Position numbers and translations under genes: made by a program. A stretch of DNA of 64,000 nt, taken from Mytilus edulis (lineage: Eukaryota > Mollusca > Bivalvia > Mytilida > Mytilidae). Of this stretch, positions 60,962 to 64,000 are shown one piece after another. The notes below the pieces were generated by a model. That model was not told the origin of the DNA, ran no database searches, and saw nothing but the letters and a program-made list of their open reading frames with translations. How positions within the stretch are numbered: the first letter of the stretch is position 1; every line of letters starts with the position of its first letter. The stretch is taken from the NCBI RefSeq assembly GCF_963676685.1, contig NC_092356.1, positions 22,927,750 to 22,991,749 on the forward strand, read 5' to 3'.

Positions 60962-62525
60962 CTGAAAATAATAAAAATATTTAATTTTCAACTGTACGTT
61001 AAGGTTAAATTGATTGATTGTTGGTTGGTTGGTTAACATCCAGTGGCAAACATTTCATGCAAGTTCAGGATGATATTATATTAGATGTCTTCTATGGGAT
61101 AAAAAGAAGAATAATAAGATACAGCTGACTATGGGGTGTGTGCTTTGCCAATGGTTGCAGACCTACAGTGACCTTGAGTTGTTCATTTCTGTGTCATTTG
61201 GTCTACCCCCGGAGAGTTGTCTCATTGGCAATCATATCACATCTTCTTTTTTTTATTCAGCTGGACAATAAACAATAATAATGTAATATGGATTCATTTG
61301 TTTCGTGGGTATCAATTTTCGAAAATTGAGGAAAACTTTTCGTGGATATTAATCTTTGCATTCAAAGCCTCTAGAAAATTTGCAATTCGTTAAACACATG
61401 AATTCGTGGTTCGCTTGTTTCCACAAAATCCACGAAAATTGGTACCGAACGAATAAGAAAGAATCAAAAGTTTACTAATTCAGCAGAATTAGCGCCATTG
61501 TGATTACACACAATTAAAGTACCTATTTTTTTTATATATATAATTACGACTAACCTCTTTAATCATCTGTCCGATAATAATAGGAGCAGTAATTTGGCCT
61601 ATTCCATTCATTGCAAAGGCTACACCAGAAATTGTAGATACATGACTGAAAAAAAGGAAAATTTAATGTTTAGCTTTATTTGCATCCGCTATTATTCTTT
61701 ACAGCTTGGATTTCTACCATCTGGTGTTAACACTTGTGCTCAGTTTGTAGTTTTTCCGTTCGGCGTTCACAATTGTGCTACGCTTTCGCACAGCCCAGAT
61801 TATTAACAGTTTTGGCACAATCCAGACATAGATTACCTTAGCCGTATTTGGCTCAACTTTTGGGAATTTTGGGTTTTAAATGCTCTTCAGCGTTTTACTT
61901 GATTGGCTTTCTAACTTTTTGTTTTCTGAGTATCACTGTTGAGTCTTATGATGACGAAACGAGCGTTTGGTGTATCAAATTATAATATAAATAAGAAGAT
62001 GTGGTATGATTGCCAATGAGACAACTATCAACAAAAGACCAAAATGACACAGACATTAACAACTATAGGTCACCAAAGCCCATACCGCATAGTCAGCTAT
62101 AAAAGGCCCCGATAAGACAATGTAAAAAAACAAATATGTAACACATAAACAAACGACAACCACTGAATTACAGGCTCCTGACTTGGGACAGGCACATACA
62201 TAAACAATGTGGCAGGGTTAAAAGGTTATAAGCCTGGTACCTAAGAAATGATAACTGTTTGTATGCTTTTGGAGTCGGATAGTTTTGGTTAACATAGTTT
62301 GTTGTACTGTGTGGTAGTGTTTGTCGATCCTTTTTTTGTAATATGAGATAGTCTCAACATATAAATATACCTACCTAGGGAATATTTCCAGGATATTTGC
62401 ATAAGAACCAGACATAGTCCCTCCCAAAGCCATCGATGAAAATGTTATTAACATAACTGCTGAAAAGCTATCTCCTTCAGATAAAAAGCTGACGGGTATA
62501 ATCATAGCTGCTCCCAGAATTCCAG
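60680..62525 (-). CDS. SLC17-family transporter (sialin/VGLUT-like), 3' end, partial
   Basis: Three exons (62525-62375, 61645-61555, 60961-60680) join in frame and encode the last helices of a major-facilitator anion transporter. Exon a gives GILGAAMIIPVSF...SGSYANILEIFP, the region of TM9-10 where SLC17 proteins carry a SGFNVNHLDIAP-like phrase. Exon b gives STISGVAFAMNGIGQITAPI, matching the GTISGISN...G...P motif before TM11. Exon c gives REEWIYVFISIGVVYIIGAI (TM12; the family has W..VF.I....Y..G) and a C-terminal cytosolic tail of about 70 residues ending YTYTL. The family moves organic anions such as sialic acid, glutamate or urate in lysosomes, vesicles or plasma membrane. The substrate cannot be told from this part. 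The 5' exons lie beyond the window. Confidence 0.85.
61140..61255 (-). repeat. Interspersed repeat R1 (reverse fragment)
   Basis: TTCTGTGTCATTTGGTCTAC and TCTCATTGGCAATCATATC, inside the last intron of the SLC17-like gene. Confidence 0.75.
61290..61456. mobile_element. MITE R5 in the last SLC17-like intron
   Basis: GGATTCATTTGTTTCGTGGG faces CGAACGAATAAGAAAGAATC. The inner phrases GTATCAATTTTCG and CGAAAATTGGTACC also pair. Confidence 0.7.
61555..61645 (-). CDS. SLC17-like transporter exon (penultimate)
   Basis: The acceptor is CTTTTTTTCAG|TCATG and the donor AAAGAG|GTTAGT. The first base completes the Ser codon from the previous exon, and the exon ends in phase 0. Confidence 0.8.
61680..61985 (+). 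repeat. Interspersed repeat R6 (forward)
   Basis: AGCCCAGATTATTAACAG, CATAGATTACCTTAGCCG, TATTTGGCTCAACTTTTGGG and GACGAAACGAGCGTTTGGTG. It lies in an SLC17-like intron. The frame 61594-61806 is not a gene. Confidence 0.75.
61994..62222 (+). repeat. Interspersed repeat R1 (forward, reference copy)
   Basis: GATGTGGTATGATTGCCAAT through CATACCGCATAGTCAGCTAT and CAGGCTCCTGACTTGGGACA. It is the clearest forward copy in the window. Confidence 0.85.
62375..62525 (-). CDS. SLC17-like transporter exon (antepenultimate)
   Basis: The acceptor is TTTTATTTTCAG|CTGG and the donor CCTAG|GTAGGT. It starts with two bases finishing a codon and ends in phase 2. Confidence 0.8.
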
Positions 62526-62768
62526 CTGAAAATAAAACAAATAGAATTTGTTAATGAAGTATATATATATGCTTGGCAATAAGTACCAATCAGTACTTCT
62601 TTTGTTGTCTTTGTAATGCATTATCTGTTTTGTCAAGTTTGTGAGGCAAACTATCGATAGCTTCATGACTTGTGCTAAAAGTGATAGCTTTACGATAGTG
62701 CTAAAAGTGATAGCTTTACGACATGTGCCAAAAAGTGGTGCAGAACCAGTTTACCTTTCTGTATCATT
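62526..62768. other. SLC17-like intron, unassigned
   Basis: It contains a near-perfect double of GTGCTAAAAGTGATAGCTTT at 62672 and 62698. No exon was found. Confidence 0.45.
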
Positions 62769-63072
62769 CAGGCGCGTAGCTCCCTATACGCTAACACGCA
62801 GTTGCGTGCACATCGATTCGGCATGCCAAAAAAAAATGGCAAAATAAAAATTTATAGATTGAATGTTAAAGGAAACTCCTATGTTGTCACTTTTTAAATT
62901 GATGAAATATCATTAAATAACGGCATTTGGTTTCAAAATAAAAGTGTTATTGGAGATTATGACAAAATCGGACAGTAACTTGTATCTTTTACAAGATTTG
63001 AATTTGTAATACTCAGTCTATGTAGTTTTTGGAGCACATTTTACAGTTTACGGTTCATCAGTTTGGAATGAG

Positions 63073-63303
63073 ATGTACCAATCGGCATTAGAATTATCAG
63101 AACCCTTCGATATCGTTGAAAATATGCCGAGGCGATGTGGTCGACAGACTACCAGAGCCAATCACCCTGCAAACACGCCAAAACAGTATTGGAAAGTCTC
63201 ATTATTTTTTGCGTATGTTGAAAACAAATGTACGATCAACAATGAACGACGACAGTTACTAGCATTACTGCATATTCATCGAGCAGATTTTGGACAATTT
63301 TGA
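63073..63303 (+). pseudogene. hAT transposase C-terminal fragment
   Basis: The frame reads SEPFDIVENMPRRCGRQTTR, then a NHPANTPKQYW phrase and a VSLFFAY phrase. This is the well-known PR..GRQT.R.N....TPEEYY..S.F block of hAT proteins related to ZMYM1 and the 52-kDa repressor family. Only about 76 residues remain. Upstream catalytic parts and the dimerisation end are missing, so it is a remnant. Confidence 0.8.
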
Positions 63304-63369
63304 GTAAATTCTGTATCACAAATATGTGAATTTTAATGTGCGTATTGTTATGCGTTTACTTTTCTGCAT

Positions 63370-63695
63370 TGGCTAGAGGTATAGGGGGAGGGTTGATATC
63401 TCACAAACATGTTTAACCCGCCGCATTTTTGCGCCTGTCCCAAGTCAGGAGCCTCTGGCCTTTGTTAGTCTTGTATTATTTTAACTTTTAGTTTCTTGTG
63501 TACAATTTGGAGTTTAGTATGGCGTTCATTATCACTAAACTAGTATATATTTGTTTAGGGGCCAGCTGAAGGACACCTCCGGGTTCGGGAATTTCTCGTT
63601 GCATTGAACACTTGTTGGTGACCTTCTGCTGTTGTCTGCTCTGTGGTCGGGTTGTTGTCTCTTTGGCACATTCCCCATTTCCATTCTCAATTTTG
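63370..63695 (-). repeat. Interspersed repeat R3 (reverse, full-length)
   Basis: GCTAGAGGTATAGGGGGAGG, GAGCCTCTGGCCTTTGTTAG, GGGGCCAGCTGAAGGACACC and TTGGCACATTCCCCATTTCC. It is nested inside the hAT remnant. Confidence 0.8.
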
Positions 63696-63912
63696 TTGTT
63701 TATGTATTACTCTATTCAGAAGATTTATTAATAGTTTTACATTCATAAATTTTTTATAAGTCCTATCTACATATAAGTCCTCTTTTAACCGTCCTATGAC
63801 CGAAAACCGAAAAAGAAAACATTTTTCTGCATAAAAAGGTCCCAAAAATTTTTCGACTCGCTCCGCTCGGCAGAAGTTGCTTGCACATTGTTTCTTTCTA
63901 GCTACGCCCCTG

Positions 63913-64000
63913 TCATTTATTTGTACCATTTTTGATTTTTATGTAAGGGTTCGTGTTTTTTTAGGGTTGAAGATAAACGGTTCTTATAGCTGTATTGTTT
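63913..64000. other. Window end, nothing recognised
   Basis: Only the right-hand TCATT duplication and AT-rich flank are seen. Confidence 0.4.

Larger units (their letters stand above)
62769..63912 (+). mobile_element. hAT transposon remnant with TIRs and 5-bp target duplication
   Basis: The left end CAGGCGCGTAGCT faces the right end AGCTACGCCCCTG, a 13-base TIR with one mismatch. TCATT occurs immediately outside both ends (62764-62768 and 63913-63917). A hAT transposase fragment at 63073-63303 lies inside. The element is 1.1 kb, much shorter than a full hAT element, and an R3 repeat has been added at 63370-63695. It sits in the presumed upstream intron of the SLC17-like gene. Confidence 0.7.

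Overview
The window looks like nuclear DNA of a bivalve mollusc, most likely a marine mussel (Mytilus-type). It is AT-rich. It is packed with short interspersed repeats, foldback elements and decayed transposons, and its few genes are intron-split or lie as lone intronless receptor genes. The genus is inferred from repeat families I recognise as mussel-like, not from a search. A 100-base run of N at 52302-52401 is an assembly gap.

Layout. Positions 1-10607 hold repeats only: a GAC-rich element, a 490-bp palindrome, an 81-bp hairpin, a foldback element with TWA target duplications, and a truncated Penelope-like reverse transcriptase behind a long GA microsatellite. One small ORF at 8029 may encode a secreted peptide. 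Positions 10608-18828 are a dead Tc1/mariner element. It has been blown up by an inserted array of 1747-bp tandem units, in which a 451-bp module with terminal inverted repeats alternates with a 1296-bp spacer. Positions 21066-41350 are a tandem triplication of a noncoding 6-7 kb unit plus a fourth, degenerate piece.

Genes. Two tandem, intronless Cys-loop ligand-gated channel genes (nicotinic-receptor-like, non-alpha) lie on the minus strand at 44009-45223 and 47678-48889. A three-exon minus-strand gene at 53957-57003 encodes a 166-residue secreted protein: signal peptide, short Gly-X-Y collagen tract, and a complete ten-cysteine Frizzled CRD. No single open frame shows it; it appears only when splice sites are joined, and all phases agree. 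The last three exons of an SLC17-family (sialin/VGLUT-like) transporter lie at 60680-62525 on the minus strand, with the 5' part beyond the window. A hAT element with TIRs, a 5-bp target duplication and a transposase remnant sits at 62769-63912.

The genes are not an operon and nothing shows a shared pathway. The channel pair shares a duplicated flank and shows patchy identity suggesting gene conversion. The collagen-Frizzled protein, a possible small secreted Wnt-binding factor, is the most unusual gene. The nested 1747-bp array is the most unusual non-genic structure.
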